A stretch of 64,000 bases of DNA, taken from positions 7,239,001 to 7,303,000 of the forward strand of contig NC_011894.1 of the NCBI RefSeq assembly GCF_000022085.1, read 5' to 3'. The translations under genes and the position numbers were made by a program. This document shows positions 19,257 through 28,235 of the stretch, in pieces. The notes under the pieces were generated by a model. It was not told where the DNA came from and did no database searches. It saw only the letters and a list, made by a program, of their open reading frames with translations. This DNA comes from Methylobacterium nodulans ORS 2060. GTDB lineage: Bacteria; Pseudomonadota; Alphaproteobacteria; Rhizobiales; Beijerinckiaceae. Every line of letters starts with the position of its first letter. Position 1 is the stretch's first letter.

Positions 19257-19669
19257 TGGCGATCGATCTTCCCCCGCCCGGCAGCCCCCGCGAGGTCGAG
19301 GAGGGCACGGCCTTCACGCCGCGCTTCGGGCCGGACGGCCTGATCACGGCGCTCGCCGTCGATGCCGAGACCGGCGCGCCCCTCATGCTCGCCCACATGA
19401 ACCGCGAATCGCTCGCGCGCACGCTGGAGACCGGCGAGGCGTGGTACTGGTCGCGCTCGCGGGGCGAGCTCTGGCACAAGGGCGCCACGAGCGGCCAGAT
19501 CCAGACCGTGGTGGAGATGCGGGTCGATTGCGACCAGGACGCGCTCCTGCTGCGCGTCCGGGTCGGCGGCGACGGCGGCTGCTGCCACACGGGCCGCCGC
19601 TCCTGCTTCTACCGCGCCGTCTCGGTCGATCCCGGGACGGGCACGGTGCGCCTCGTCCCGGCCGGTTGA
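19256..19669 (+). CDS. hisI: Phosphoribosyl-AMP cyclohydrolase
   Basis: A 137-residue HisI of the stand-alone type, without a fused HisE. It opens the adenine ring of PR-AMP in histidine synthesis. The magnesium motif DCDQD and the zinc cysteines ([13 protein letters not shown]) are present, as is LAHMNRESL and [14 protein letters not shown]. The start overlaps the folE stop by one base. Confidence 0.95.
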   Translation: MAIDLPPPGSPREVEEGTAFTPRFGPDGLITALAVDAETGAPLMLAHMNRESLARTLETGEAWYWSRSRGELWHKGATSGQIQTVVEMRVDCDQDALLLRVRVGGDGGCCHTGRRSCFYRAVSVDPGTGTVRLVPAG

Positions 19670-19676
19670 GTTCGCT

Positions 19677-20906
19677 TTACGGCTGCCGCCGGGCGTCGGC
19701 GCGCCGGTCGTCGCCCGCCGGCACCGTGCTGGTCGTGATCGCGTCGGGCGTCCAGTCGAAGGCCGTGCCGGCGCGACCGAGCCGCTCGGCATGCGCGAAG
19801 AGCGCCCGCATGTAGCCCTGGTCGAAGAGCCCGGGCGAGCGGCGCGTGAAGCGCGAATCGATCAGGGCCACCTGCAGGGGCAGCCCGGTGCGCGCCGCGA
19901 AGGTCTTGGTCAGCGCGATCGCCGTCGCCGTCTGGGCGCGGATCGCGGCCGAGAGCGAGCGGCCGAGGATACTGAGTGTGCTGCGCTGGGTGACCTGGAA
20001 GTCGGACGACAGGGTGTTGTTGACGACGAGGTAGAGAGCGGGCGCGGGGATCGATCCGGGGTCGGGCTCCTCCCCCAGGAGGGTGCGGCCGGGCGCCACG
20101 AAGAACGGCGCCGTGGCGCCGCCATCCGCGTGCATCTCCTGGAACTTCTTGCCGCCGGCCTCGGCGTCGATCATCACGGGCGGGAAGATGCCCGGGATCG
20201 CCGCGGAGGCGAGGATCACCTGCCGGAACAGCTTGAGGGCGGCGGGACCGCCCTTCGCGGCGACCGCGCCCATGTCCCACAGGACCGGCCGGCCGCTGTC
20301 GATCTCAGTGGTCACGACGAGGAGGCGGCGCCCCTTGCGCTGCTCGGCCGCGATGTCGGCGAGGAGCGCGGGCGTGACGCTCCGCTCGATCTGCCGCTTG
20401 AGCGGCCAGGTATCGGTCAGGCTCTCGCTGCCGCCGCCGAACTCGAACACATCCGCGGCGGTGGTCTGGGTGTAGGCCTGTTCGAGGGTGTCGTCGTAGC
20501 GGCGGCCCGCAAAGGCGAAGGGCGCGATCAGCGCCCCGGTCGAGACGCCCGTGACCACGCCGAAATCGGGCCGGTCGCCGGCCGCCGACCATCCCTTCAG
20601 CAGCCCGGCCGCGAAGGCGCCGTTCTCACCGCCGCCGGAGAGGACGAGCCAGGGAGCCTTGGCGGCCTGCGGCGCCTGCTCCAGGAAAGCCCGATAGGCT
20701 TGCGGGTCGTCGGCGGGCAGGCGCACGTCGCTGGGCAGGCCGTCGGGGCGCGCCGCCGCGAGGTCGGCCGCCGTGAATTCGACCCGCGCGGCCTTGTGCG
20801 GCCTCTCCGCTGCCCGGCTGCCGGCGAGGGCCGGCGCCATCGTGCTGCTGCCGATCAGAAGGATCGCGGCGCAGGCCAAGCCCCGCCGCCGGATCGATCC
20901 CGACAT
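19677..20906 (-). CDS. Patatin-like phospholipase, secreted or lipoprotein-like
   Basis: A 409-residue patatin domain protein. The N-terminus has a basic stretch and hydrophobic core (residues 9-28), consistent with export. The oxyanion hole is GGGENGAF (about 91-98), the nucleophile is S122 in GVSTG, and the catalytic Asp is in HADGGA near residue 270. All catalytic residues are therefore present. Such enzymes hydrolyse acyl chains from membrane lipids. It converges on hisI with only seven bases between stops and no room for a separate terminator. Confidence 0.85.
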   Translation of the reverse strand: MSGSIRRRGLACAAILLIGSSTMAPALAGSRAAERPHKAARVEFTAADLAAARPDGLPSDVRLPADDPQAYRAFLEQAPQAAKAPWLVLSGGGENGAFAAGLLKGWSAAGDRPDFGVVTGVSTGALIAPFAFAGRRYDDTLEQAYTQTTAADVFEFGGGSESLTDTWPLKRQIERSVTPALLADIAAEQRKGRRLLVVTTEIDSGRPVLWDMGAVAAKGGPAALKLFRQVILASAAIPGIFPPVMIDAEAGGKKFQEMHADGGATAPFFVAPGRTLLGEEPDPGSIPAPALYLVVNNTLSSDFQVTQRSTLSILGRSLSAAIRAQTATAIALTKTFAARTGLPLQVALIDSRFTRRSPGLFDQGYMRALFAHAERLGRAGTAFDWTPDAITTSTVPAGDDRRADARRQP

Positions 20907-21030
20907 CGCTCACGTCCTCCGCCGCCCGCCTCGCGGAGAAAACGCCGCGTTTTCCGCCCCGTTCCGGGCCCGCCCCTTCGCATGTGCGAAACCGCACCCG
21001 GGAGCGATCGACCCGGAGGACCAAGCCGGC

Positions 21031-22332
21031 TCAGCCGATCCAGCCGAGCAGGCGGAACCACGCGTAGTCGAGGGGCGCGAGCAGCGCGAAGGTGACGAGC
21101 GCCACCGCGAGGCACAGGCGCAGGCCGTCGCGGGCCGGCACGCCGGCCATGCCCATCGCCACCACGATGGGCGCCGCCTGGTACGGCAGGAGCGGCGTCG
21201 CGTAGCCGATCACCTGCGCCATGACGACGGTCGGGAGCGGCAGGCCGGTGCCATCCGCGAGCGCCCGGGCGAGCGGCGTGAACAGGGCCGGCGCGGCGCT
21301 GCCGGTGACCGCGAAGTTCAGGACCGAGACGACGCCGAGGATCGACGCGAAGCCGAGGGCCGGATGGGCCGGATCGCGCGGGAGGATCCAGAGCAGCAGC
21401 CGGCCGAGCGCATCGCCGAGGCCCGTGCGCGCCACCACTGCGGCGAGGCTGAGCACGCCCGCGATGTAGAGGCAGGTCCGGATGTTCACGCCGGACGAAA
21501 AATCCTCGCCCGACAGGAAGCCGATCCGCGGCAGCAGGCACAGGCAGGCGGCGGCAAGGCCGATCCAGGCCGGGGACACGCCATGGAGCGTGTCCGTGGC
21601 CCAGAGGAGCAGGGTCGCGAGGAGCAGGAGGGCGAGCCGCCGCTCCGCCCGGCCGAGGGGCTCGTCCGGCTCCGCCGGGACCGCGCGGGGGCGGTCCGGG
21701 AACAGCACACAGAGGCAGGCGGCCAGCACCAGCCCCTTGAGGAGGCCGAGAACGGGAGCGTGGAGGGCGAGGTAGGACAGGTAGCCGAAATGCAGCCCGT
21801 AGGCGCTCTCGGCCGCGCCCGCCATGACGAGGTTCGGCACGTTCGCGGGCAGGATGCTCGCCGACAATTGGAAGGTGCCGAAGCCGACCGCCAGGGCGAG
21901 CGCGATGCGCCCGCGCTCCTTGAGGCCGCAGCGCCGGCCGAGCGCCATGACGATCGGCATCAGGAGTGCGATGCGGCCCATGTTGGAGGGCATCACGAAG
22001 GCGAGCGCGTAGGTGAGTGCCACGGTGCCGCCGACGAGGCGCGGCCAGGAGCCGGAGAGATGCGGGGCGAGCCGGCGCGCCACCCGGTCGGCGAGGCCGA
22101 CCTTGCGGATCGCCGCGCCGATCACGAAGCCGCTCAGCACCAGCCAGAAGGCGGCCGACTGGAAGCCGGCGAAGACCGCCTCCGCCGGGGCGGCCTGCAG
22201 CACCATGGCAGCGGCGAAGAACAGGAGCGCCGTGAGGTATTCGGGCAGCCGCGCCGTCGCCCAGAGCAGGATGGTCGCCCCGGCCACCAGCCCGGGCAGC
22301 AGCAGGCCCCCGGGGGCCACGGCGGATCCCAT
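21031..22332 (-). CDS. SLC13/DASS-family anion transporter
   Basis: A 433-residue polytopic membrane protein with about 11-12 hydrophobic helices. FVMPSNMGRIALLMPI and LSASILPANVPNLVMAG are the two repeat-related re-entrant motifs of the divalent anion:sodium symporter family, and FAVTGSAAPALFTPLA belongs to the C-terminal repeat. Likely substrates are dicarboxylates or sulfate; sequence alone does not say which. ATG 22332 (MGSAVAPGG) is chosen over a longer frame from 22413. Confidence 0.8.
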   Translation of the reverse strand: MGSAVAPGGLLLPGLVAGATILLWATARLPEYLTALLFFAAAMVLQAAPAEAVFAGFQSAAFWLVLSGFVIGAAIRKVGLADRVARRLAPHLSGSWPRLVGGTVALTYALAFVMPSNMGRIALLMPIVMALGRRCGLKERGRIALALAVGFGTFQLSASILPANVPNLVMAGAAESAYGLHFGYLSYLALHAPVLGLLKGLVLAACLCVLFPDRPRAVPAEPDEPLGRAERRLALLLLATLLLWATDTLHGVSPAWIGLAAACLCLLPRIGFLSGEDFSSGVNIRTCLYIAGVLSLAAVVARTGLGDALGRLLLWILPRDPAHPALGFASILGVVSVLNFAVTGSAAPALFTPLARALADGTGLPLPTVVMAQVIGYATPLLPYQAAPIVVAMGMAGVPARDGLRLCLAVALVTFALLAPLDYAWFRLLGWIG

Positions 22333-22478
22333 CGGCGTTTCCTCGTTCGCGGGCCGGGCGGACCTGCGCCCAGTCCGGCGGACTCCATCGCATGCCCCCC
22401 TCGCCGCCGACATGCGTGATTGCGCGAGGCGCGCTTCGCCGCCCGCGAAGGCCCGCGGCCCAAGCTTGCGCGGCGGAT

Positions 22479-22513
22479 CCCACTCCCGACCTCATCCCGG
22501 GGTCGGGAGTGGG
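22479..22513 (-). terminator. Hairpin between the AEC and DASS transporter genes
   Basis: Perfect 13-base arms CCCACTCCCGACC (22479-22491) and GGTCGGGAGTGGG (22501-22513). It lies 34 bases downstream of the AEC carrier gene on the minus strand. Confidence 0.65.
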
Positions 22514-22546
22514 ACGGGCGCTCCCATCGGCCGGATCCGCGAGCCG

Positions 22547-23515
22547 CTACAGCCCCGCCACCAGCCACCCGCCCTTCACCGCCCAGACGAAGGCCGTGAG
22601 CGTCAGGATCGACGCCAGGGTGCCGGCGAGGAGGCAGGCGGAGGCGCGCTCGGTGCCGAGCCCGTATTGCGAGGAGACCACGAAGATGTTGAGCGCCGGC
22701 GGCAGCGCCGCCATCAGCACCCCGGCGGCGATCCAGACCGGGGGCAGGCCGCCGACCAGCGTGAGCAAGCCGAGCGCGATCAGCGGGTGCACCAGGAGCT
22801 TGACCGTCACGAGGGCCGCCACCTCCGGCGGGGGCAGGCGCGCGGGGCGGAGCGCCACCGTGAGTCCAAGCATGAACAGGGCGGTCGGCGCGGCGGTCTG
22901 GGCGAGCGAGCCGGAGATGCGGTCGAGGACGATCGGCAGGCGCCATTGCAGGGCGCCCCAGACGACGCCCGCCGCCGCCGCGAGGTTGAACGGATGGGTG
23001 GCGACGCGCACCAGCACCGTGCCGAGCGCCGCCGCGAGGCTCCGGCGCTCGTGGCCCGAAAGGGCCATCAGCAGCGGCACGAGGGTGAACAGGAACAGGC
23101 TGTCGAACACGAAGACCAGCGCCACCGGCGCGCCCGAAGCGGGCCCGAGCGCCCCGAGCACGAGCGGCGGCCCCATATAGCCGATATTGGCGTAGGAGCC
23201 GGCCATGCCCTGGAGCGTCGCCTCCGCCAGAGCCCCGCGGCTCGCCCTGAGGCCGATGGCGAGGGACAGGGCGAAGGCGAGCCCGGTCGCCAGCGTGGTG
23301 CCGGCGACGAAGCGGCCGTTCATCACCTCGCCGAGGGGCTTGTCGGAGACGAGGCGGAAGAACAGGCAGGGCAGCGCCACATAGATGACGTAGAATTGCA
23401 GCCACGCGAAGCCCGCCGGCCCCTCGGGCCGCGGGACGAAGCGCCCCGCCGCCCAGCCCACGGCGATGAGCCCGAAGAAGGGCGCCAGAAGATCGAACAG
23501 CGCCTGGAAATCCAC
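22547..23515 (-). CDS. AEC-family (auxin efflux carrier-like) transporter
   Basis: A 322-residue membrane protein with ten predicted helices in the 5+5 arrangement of AEC permeases. [14 protein letters not shown] opens helix 1, [13 protein letters not shown] is the helix 4 region, and [14 protein letters not shown] opens the second half. Relatives export malonate, malate or other organic acids. The start is the GTG at 23515, preceded by GGGGGCGGGAC; a longer frame begins at 23563. Substrate unknown. Confidence 0.8.
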   Translation of the reverse strand: MDFQALFDLLAPFFGLIAVGWAAGRFVPRPEGPAGFAWLQFYVIYVALPCLFFRLVSDKPLGEVMNGRFVAGTTLATGLAFALSLAIGLRASRGALAEATLQGMAGSYANIGYMGPPLVLGALGPASGAPVALVFVFDSLFLFTLVPLLMALSGHERRSLAAALGTVLVRVATHPFNLAAAAGVVWGALQWRLPIVLDRISGSLAQTAAPTALFMLGLTVALRPARLPPPEVAALVTVKLLVHPLIALGLLTLVGGLPPVWIAAGVLMAALPPALNIFVVSSQYGLGTERASACLLAGTLASILTLTAFVWAVKGGWLVAGL

Positions 23516-23687
23516 GTCCCGCCCCCGGCCGCCCGTCCGCACTCGACCATCGGCGGATCGCACGCGTCTTTACGCTGACGCAGCCCTTGCACTAACCCTC
23601 GGGTGTGAGCCAGGGCAGCGGACGCGCTTCCCCGCCCCGCGCGGCGCAGGGCTCACGCTACCCTTTCTCGGTCGGGAGACCTCCGTC

Positions 23688-24740
23688 ATGAAACTGCCGC
23701 GCCGCTTCTTCCAGCCGCTCGCCACCGGTGCGCCCGCGCCGTTCCGCGAGCTGCCGGTGCGCCTGGAGCGCATGATCCACTTCGTGCCCCCGCACAATGA
23801 GAAGGTGCGCGCCCGGGTGCCGGAGCTCGCCACCCAGGTCGACGTGGTGCTGGGCAACCTGGAGGATGCGGTTCCGGCCGACCAGAAGCTCGCCGCCCGC
23901 AAGGGCTTCATCGCCATGGCGCAGGCGACCGACTTCGCCGCCGCCGGCACCGGCCTGTGGACGCGCATCAATGCGCTCAACAGCCCCTGGATCCTCGACG
24001 ACCTGTTCGAGATCGTCACCGAGGTCGGCAACCGGCTCGACGTGGTGATGGTGCCCAAGGTCGAGGGGCCGTGGGACATCCACTACATCGACCAGCTCCT
24101 CGCCCAGCTCGAAGCCCGGGCCGGGGTGACGAAGCCGATCCTCGTCCATGCGATCCTGGAGACCGCCGAGGGCGTGGCGAATGTGGACGCCATCGCGAGC
24201 GCCTCCCCGCGCATGCACGGCATGAGCCTCGGCCCGGCGGATCTCGCGGCCTCCCGCGGCATGAAGACGACCCGGGTCGGCGGCGGCCATCCGGACTACC
24301 GGGTCATCGCCGATCCGGTCGAGGGCGTGGCCGAGCGCGCGAGCGTGCAGCAGGACCTCTGGCACTACACCATCGCCAAGATGGTCGATGCCTGCCAGGC
24401 GAACGGCATCAAGGCCTTCTACGGCCCGTTCGGCGACTTCTCCGACAGCGCCGCCTGCGAGGCGCAGTTCCGCAACGCCTTCCTGATGGGCTGCGCGGGC
24501 GCCTGGACGCTGCATCCGAGCCAAGTCGCCATCGCCAAGAAGGTCTTCGCGCCCGATCCGGCCGAGGTCGCCTTCGCCAAGCGGATCCTGGAGGCGATGC
24601 CGGACGGCACCGGCGCGGTCATGCTCGACGGCAAGATGCAGGACGACGCCACCTGGAAACAGGCGAGCGTGATCGTGAACCTCGCCAAGCTCGTCGCCAG
24701 CAAGGATCCCGACCTCGCCCGGACCTACGGCTTGGGCTGA
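23688..24740 (+). CDS. HpcH/HpaI-type CoA-ester lyase (malyl-CoA lyase family)
   Basis: A 350-residue TIM-barrel lyase of the CitE/malyl-CoA lyase family. Family signs are [14 protein letters not shown] (usually DLEDAV; the first Asp is Asn here), LWTRINAL with the CoA-binding Arg, [22 protein letters not shown] with the metal Glu, and [14 protein letters not shown]. The segment [12 protein letters not shown] is the usual C-terminal active-site block. In methylotrophs such enzymes cleave malyl-CoA or related thioesters in the serine or ethylmalonyl-CoA pathways. Its divergent N-terminus argues against it being the main MclA. GGGAGA precedes ATG 23688. Confidence 0.82.
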   Translation: MKLPRRFFQPLATGAPAPFRELPVRLERMIHFVPPHNEKVRARVPELATQVDVVLGNLEDAVPADQKLAARKGFIAMAQATDFAAAGTGLWTRINALNSPWILDDLFEIVTEVGNRLDVVMVPKVEGPWDIHYIDQLLAQLEARAGVTKPILVHAILETAEGVANVDAIASASPRMHGMSLGPADLAASRGMKTTRVGGGHPDYRVIADPVEGVAERASVQQDLWHYTIAKMVDACQANGIKAFYGPFGDFSDSAACEAQFRNAFLMGCAGAWTLHPSQVAIAKKVFAPDPAEVAFAKRILEAMPDGTGAVMLDGKMQDDATWKQASVIVNLAKLVASKDPDLARTYGLG

Positions 24741-24809
24741 GGGCTCTCGGGCCGGGGCTGTTGGGCTGAAGCTCCCGCCGGATCGGTTCCTGTGGCATGA
24801 TGTGGCGTG

Positions 24810-24835
24810 GCGGCGCGGGTGCAATCCCGCGCCGC
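24810..24835 (+). terminator. Hairpin after the CoA-ester lyase gene
   Basis: Perfect 10-base arms GCGGCGCGGG (24810-24819) and CCCGCGCCGC (24826-24835), 70 bases after the stop and just upstream of hspQ. Confidence 0.55.
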
Positions 24836-24910
24836 CGCACTTACCTGTGTCGGATGCGTTCCCGCTCGACCTCTCCCGCCGATCTGCCCGCCACCTCCCC
24901 GCTGCCAGCC

Positions 24911-25270
24911 ATGTCCCCGCACCCCGATCCCGGCCCCGTCGCGATCCGCCGCGCCAAGTTCAACATCGGGGCGGTGGTGCGCCACCGGATCTATCCGTTC
25001 CGCGGCATCATCTTCGACGTCGACCCGGTGTTCAGCAACACCGAGGAATGGTGGCTGGCGATCCCCGAGGAGGTGCGGCCCTCCAAGGACCAGCCCTTCT
25101 ACCATCTCCTGGCCGAGAACCAGGAGACCGAGTACGTGGCCTACGTGTCCGAGCAGAACCTCGTACCGGACACCTCCGGCGAGGCCCTGCGCCACGCCCG
25201 CATCCCCGAACTCTTCGTGCACGACGCCGCGACCGGGACCTACCGGATGCGCGGCGACGGCGCGAACTGA
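24911..25270 (+). CDS. hspQ: HspQ heat-shock protein (YccV-like)
   Basis: A 119-residue protein of the hemimethylated-DNA-binding/HspQ fold. AKFNIGAVVRHRIYPFRGIIFDVDP, NTEEWW, QPFYHLLAEN and YVAYVSEQNLV are the family landmarks. In E. coli HspQ is a specificity factor for Lon protease. I prefer ATG 24911 (MSPHPDPGPV), which gives family-like length; ATG 24854 in the same frame would add 19 residues. Neither has a clear ribosome site. Confidence 0.82.
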   Translation: MSPHPDPGPVAIRRAKFNIGAVVRHRIYPFRGIIFDVDPVFSNTEEWWLAIPEEVRPSKDQPFYHLLAENQETEYVAYVSEQNLVPDTSGEALRHARIPELFVHDAATGTYRMRGDGAN

Positions 25271-25296
25271 GCGCGCGCTCCTCGCGCCGATCGGCC

Positions 25297-25338
25297 AACG
25301 AGAAAGGGCCGGGTGTCGCCACCCGGCCCTTTCTCGTT
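25297..25338. terminator. Strong bidirectional terminator
   Basis: Perfect 19-base arms at 25297-25315 and 25320-25338 (AACGAGAAAGGGCCGGGTG and its complement) with a 4-base loop, between convergent hspQ and the IalB-like gene. The A-rich and T-rich outer stems give a U-rich 3' side in both directions. Confidence 0.85.
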
Positions 25339-25355
25339 GAATCGCGTCCTGGCGC

Positions 25356-26138
25356 TTACTTCGGCGCGGCGTTGGCGGCGGGAGCCTGGGGTGCCGCGGG
25401 GGCCGCAGCGCCGTTCTTCTGCGCTTCGAGCTGCTTGCGCATCTCCTCGCTGCGGCGCTCCAGCTCGGCCTGGAGCTTCTTCTGCTGCTCTTCGAGCACC
25501 TTCGGGTCGATCGGGGCGCCGTCGAAGGCCTTGCCGAAGCCGGCGAGCGGCACCGCGAAGGTGACCTCGCGCTGGGCCTGGTTCTGGACGCTCAGGTTCA
25601 GCGTGGTGCCCTTCTTGAGGGCCGCGATGATGTCGTCCTTCAGGCCCGGCACCTCGGCGAAGCAGCCGTTCGGGAAGCAGACGGCGTAGCGGCCGGGCAG
25701 CGCCTGGCCCTGATCCACCGAGAAGCGGATGCCGGGCTGCAGCAGGAGGCCGAGCGGCAGCAGGAAGCGCGCCACGCGCGCATTCCCCTGCGCGCCCTTG
25801 AGGTCGTAGATCGCGGCGGCGAGGACCGGCTGGCCCTGCTCGGAGACGAAGTCGCGGGTGGTGTAGCAAACCTCGGCGCCGCTCCCCTGGTCCTTGCCGC
25901 AGACCTTGGTCCATTCGGTCTGGGACGGCTCGGACTTCACCTGCACGACCTGCGGACCCGTCTGCTGCTGGGCGGCGCCTTGAGCCGGCTGGGCGGGGGC
26001 GGCCGGCTGCTGGGCGGGGGCGGCAGGCTTCTTGGGCTGGGCCAGGGCGGGGCCGGTCGCGAGGCCGAGCCCGAGCCCGGCCAGGGCGAGGAAGGCGGCG
26101 GCCTGGTGCGGGCGCGCGGAACGAGTCGCGAAGAACAT
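25356..26138 (-). CDS. Invasion-associated locus B (IalB) family protein, exported
   Basis: A 260-residue periplasmic protein. A signal peptide ends near residue 33 (GPALAQ). A Pro/Ala/Gln-rich linker follows (residues 34-60), then the IalB beta-sandwich: WTKVCGKDQGSGAEVCYTTRDF with its Cys pair and YAVCFPNGCFAEV with a second pair, probably two disulfides. The C-terminus carries a charged helix (EEQQKKLQAELERRSEEMRK), likely coiled coil, and an Ala/Pro tail. IalB homologues are widespread in non-pathogenic alphaproteobacteria with unclear roles in the envelope. Confidence 0.85.
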   Translation of the reverse strand: MFFATRSARPHQAAAFLALAGLGLGLATGPALAQPKKPAAPAQQPAAPAQPAQGAAQQQTGPQVVQVKSEPSQTEWTKVCGKDQGSGAEVCYTTRDFVSEQGQPVLAAAIYDLKGAQGNARVARFLLPLGLLLQPGIRFSVDQGQALPGRYAVCFPNGCFAEVPGLKDDIIAALKKGTTLNLSVQNQAQREVTFAVPLAGFGKAFDGAPIDPKVLEEQQKKLQAELERRSEEMRKQLEAQKNGAAAPAAPQAPAANAAPK

Positions 26139-26348
26139 CAGGTGGAAACCCCTCGAAACGGCTTGGTTCTCGAAGCCTTGAGCCGCGCCTGCGGCGGTTG
26201 GGCGTGTGCGGGAGCGCGGCCGGCGACCTCGCTCGACCTCCGGGTGCCTGCTTCCCCGCGGATTGAGGCGAAGACATGACCTCCCGGACGTCGCGCCTTA
26301 CCGCATGCCCGTGTCCCTGGCGAGGGCGATCTTCAGGGTGTTTTAACC

Positions 26349-27671
26349 ATGGCCGCAGAGAGTCGCGCCCTTGAGAGGACGAGGTGCGTGGTGGCGGCTC
26401 AACAGGCGGCGAGACGGGACGCGGGGGCCCTTCGCCCCGGGGCGGAGCCGGAGCCGGCGCGCGCGCCGGCCCGTCCCCTCGGCCTCGCGGCTTTGCTCGC
26501 CGCGACGGCGGACCGGCATCCCGACCGCATCGCCTTCGTGGACCAGCCCGACAAGCCGGCCTGGAGCGGGCGGCCGGCCATCACCTGGACCTTCGCGGCG
26601 GCGCGCGAGATCGCGGCGCGGCTCACCGCGGGCCTGCGGGCGCTGCGCCTGCCGCCGCGCAGCCCGGTGGGCCTGTGCATGGCCGGCGTGGCGGAGAGCC
26701 ACCTCGCCCTGATGGCGATCGAGCAGGCCGGCCACCTGCCCTGCCTCATCCCCGTCACCTGGGACGAGGCGCGCCTGCTCCAGGCCGCCGAGGCGGCGCA
26801 GCTGCAGGCGGTGATCACCCACGGCCAGCTCGGCGCCGACCGGCCGGCCGAGCGCCTGTGCCGGGTCGCGGCGCGCTACTTCCCCTTGCGCTTCGTCGCG
26901 GCCTTCGGCCCCCACGTGCCGGACGGGGTGATCGGCCTCGACCGCGTCGTCCTCGACCACCGGGGCGATCCGGCGGCGTTCGGAAGCGCCGAGGCGGCGG
27001 GGCTCGTCACCTTCACGGGCGAGGAGACGCCCCGGCCCGTCCTGCGGGACGGCGACGCGCTCACCGCCGCGACGGCCCTGTGCCTCGCCCCCGCCCGGAT
27101 CGAGCCCGGCGACCGGATCGTGAGCCTTCTCCCGCCCACCGACCTGCGCGGCCTCGTGCCTGGCCTCGCGGCCGCCCTCCTCAGCGGGGCGACGCTCGAG
27201 TCGCATCCGGTCTTCGACAGCGTCTCCCTGTCGGCCGCCCTGGCACGGGAGGGGCCCACCCATCTGGTGGCGCCGGGCTGGATGGAGCCCGGGCTCGCGC
27301 AGGCGGGCGTCGCCGCGCGCCTGCGCAGCATCCTCTTCGTGCACCGGGCGCCGGTGCGCCTGAGCGCGCGCACGCCCGGCCGGCCGGGCATCGTCGATAT
27401 CGTGGTGTTCGACGAGACGGCGCTGGTGGCGGGCCGGCGCGACGCGAACGACGTCGCGCTCCTGCTCGCCTCGCCGGAGCGCGCCGCTTCGGGCGGCCTG
27501 CTCCGGATCCGCCGCGAGCCCGATGGGCGCCTTGCCTTCCGCGGGCCTGCGAGCGCCGCGCGCCTGTTGCACCGCGGTATCGCCCGCGACGAAACTGTGG
27601 ATGATTGGCGGCCCTCGCGATTTTCGACGACGCTGCTCGCGGGCGTCGTCACGGCTGTCGCCGAGGCTTGA
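26349..27671 (+). CDS. Degenerate acyl-CoA synthetase-like (AMP-binding) protein
   Basis: A 440-residue protein whose middle follows the N-terminal subdomain of AMP-forming ligases: LLAATADRHPDRIAFVDQ, SPVGLCMAGVAESHLALMAIEQAGHLP, GDRIVSLLPPTDLRGLVPGLAAALLSGATL. The phosphate-binding loop (normally TSGTTGxPK) is unrecognisable; the region reads LVTFTGEETPRPVL. The adenylation motif and the C-terminal lid domain with its catalytic Lys are also absent. It is thus probably not a working ligase. The frame is fully open and codon use matches the neighbours, so it looks maintained. Confidence 0.65.
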   Translation: MAAESRALERTRCVVAAQQAARRDAGALRPGAEPEPARAPARPLGLAALLAATADRHPDRIAFVDQPDKPAWSGRPAITWTFAAAREIAARLTAGLRALRLPPRSPVGLCMAGVAESHLALMAIEQAGHLPCLIPVTWDEARLLQAAEAAQLQAVITHGQLGADRPAERLCRVAARYFPLRFVAAFGPHVPDGVIGLDRVVLDHRGDPAAFGSAEAAGLVTFTGEETPRPVLRDGDALTAATALCLAPARIEPGDRIVSLLPPTDLRGLVPGLAAALLSGATLESHPVFDSVSLSAALAREGPTHLVAPGWMEPGLAQAGVAARLRSILFVHRAPVRLSARTPGRPGIVDIVVFDETALVAGRRDANDVALLLASPERAASGGLLRIRREPDGRLAFRGPASAARLLHRGIARDETVDDWRPSRFSTTLLAGVVTAVAEA

Positions 27672-27851
27672 GACCGCCGCGCGATCTTTGGTTTTACTCC
27701 TTTATCGGCAGGATGTTGCGCCGCCGCGTCGTGGTGGCGATTAAGGCTTGCCACGCGGCATCTTGCCCGCCCCGCATGAACCTTTGGCGGCTACCGGAGT
27801 TGTTGCCGCGATGCCTTCCCGAAAGGCGCGCAACGGGTTAATGCTTGCATC

Positions 27852-28193
27852 ATGGGTGCGCTGCAGAAAGTTCTCGTCGTCGACGATGGCCACCGCGCCG
27901 TCGATCGGGCTCTCTCCGCCGAACTCGCCGAGCTGGGCTATGCCAGCGTCACGGCGTCCCTCGATGCGGCGGACGACGTCCTGGCCATGATGCCCCGGCC
28001 CGCGGCGGTCCTCCTGCACCTTCCGTCCAGCGAGAAGGGGACCTTCCGCACCCGGGTCGAGCGCCTGCGCGAGCAGATGCGCAGCGCCGGCGTGCCCGTG
28101 ATCGTGGTCGACGGGGCCGGCGGCCAGACCGGCGGACCGATCGATCTCCAGAGCCGGATCGGCACCCGGGTGTTCAACGAGCCGGAGCTTTGA
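27852..28193 (+). CDS. Pseudo-receiver domain protein
   Basis: A 113-residue protein with a receiver-like start (VLVVDDGHRAVDRALSAELAELGYASVTA). The phospho-acceptor Asp is missing: the strand-3 end reads AAVLLHLPSSE, with His where Asp should be. A basic helix (FRTRVERLREQMRSAG) and VPVIVVDG follow. It cannot be phosphorylated in the usual way and may act as a binding module. It is transcribed alone, convergent with recG. Confidence 0.65.
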   Translation: MGALQKVLVVDDGHRAVDRALSAELAELGYASVTASLDAADDVLAMMPRPAAVLLHLPSSEKGTFRTRVERLREQMRSAGVPVIVVDGAGGQTGGPIDLQSRIGTRVFNEPEL

Positions 28194-28235
28194 GCGGGCG
28201 GGGCCGATGGCCCCGGGATCGGGATCCCGCAGACC

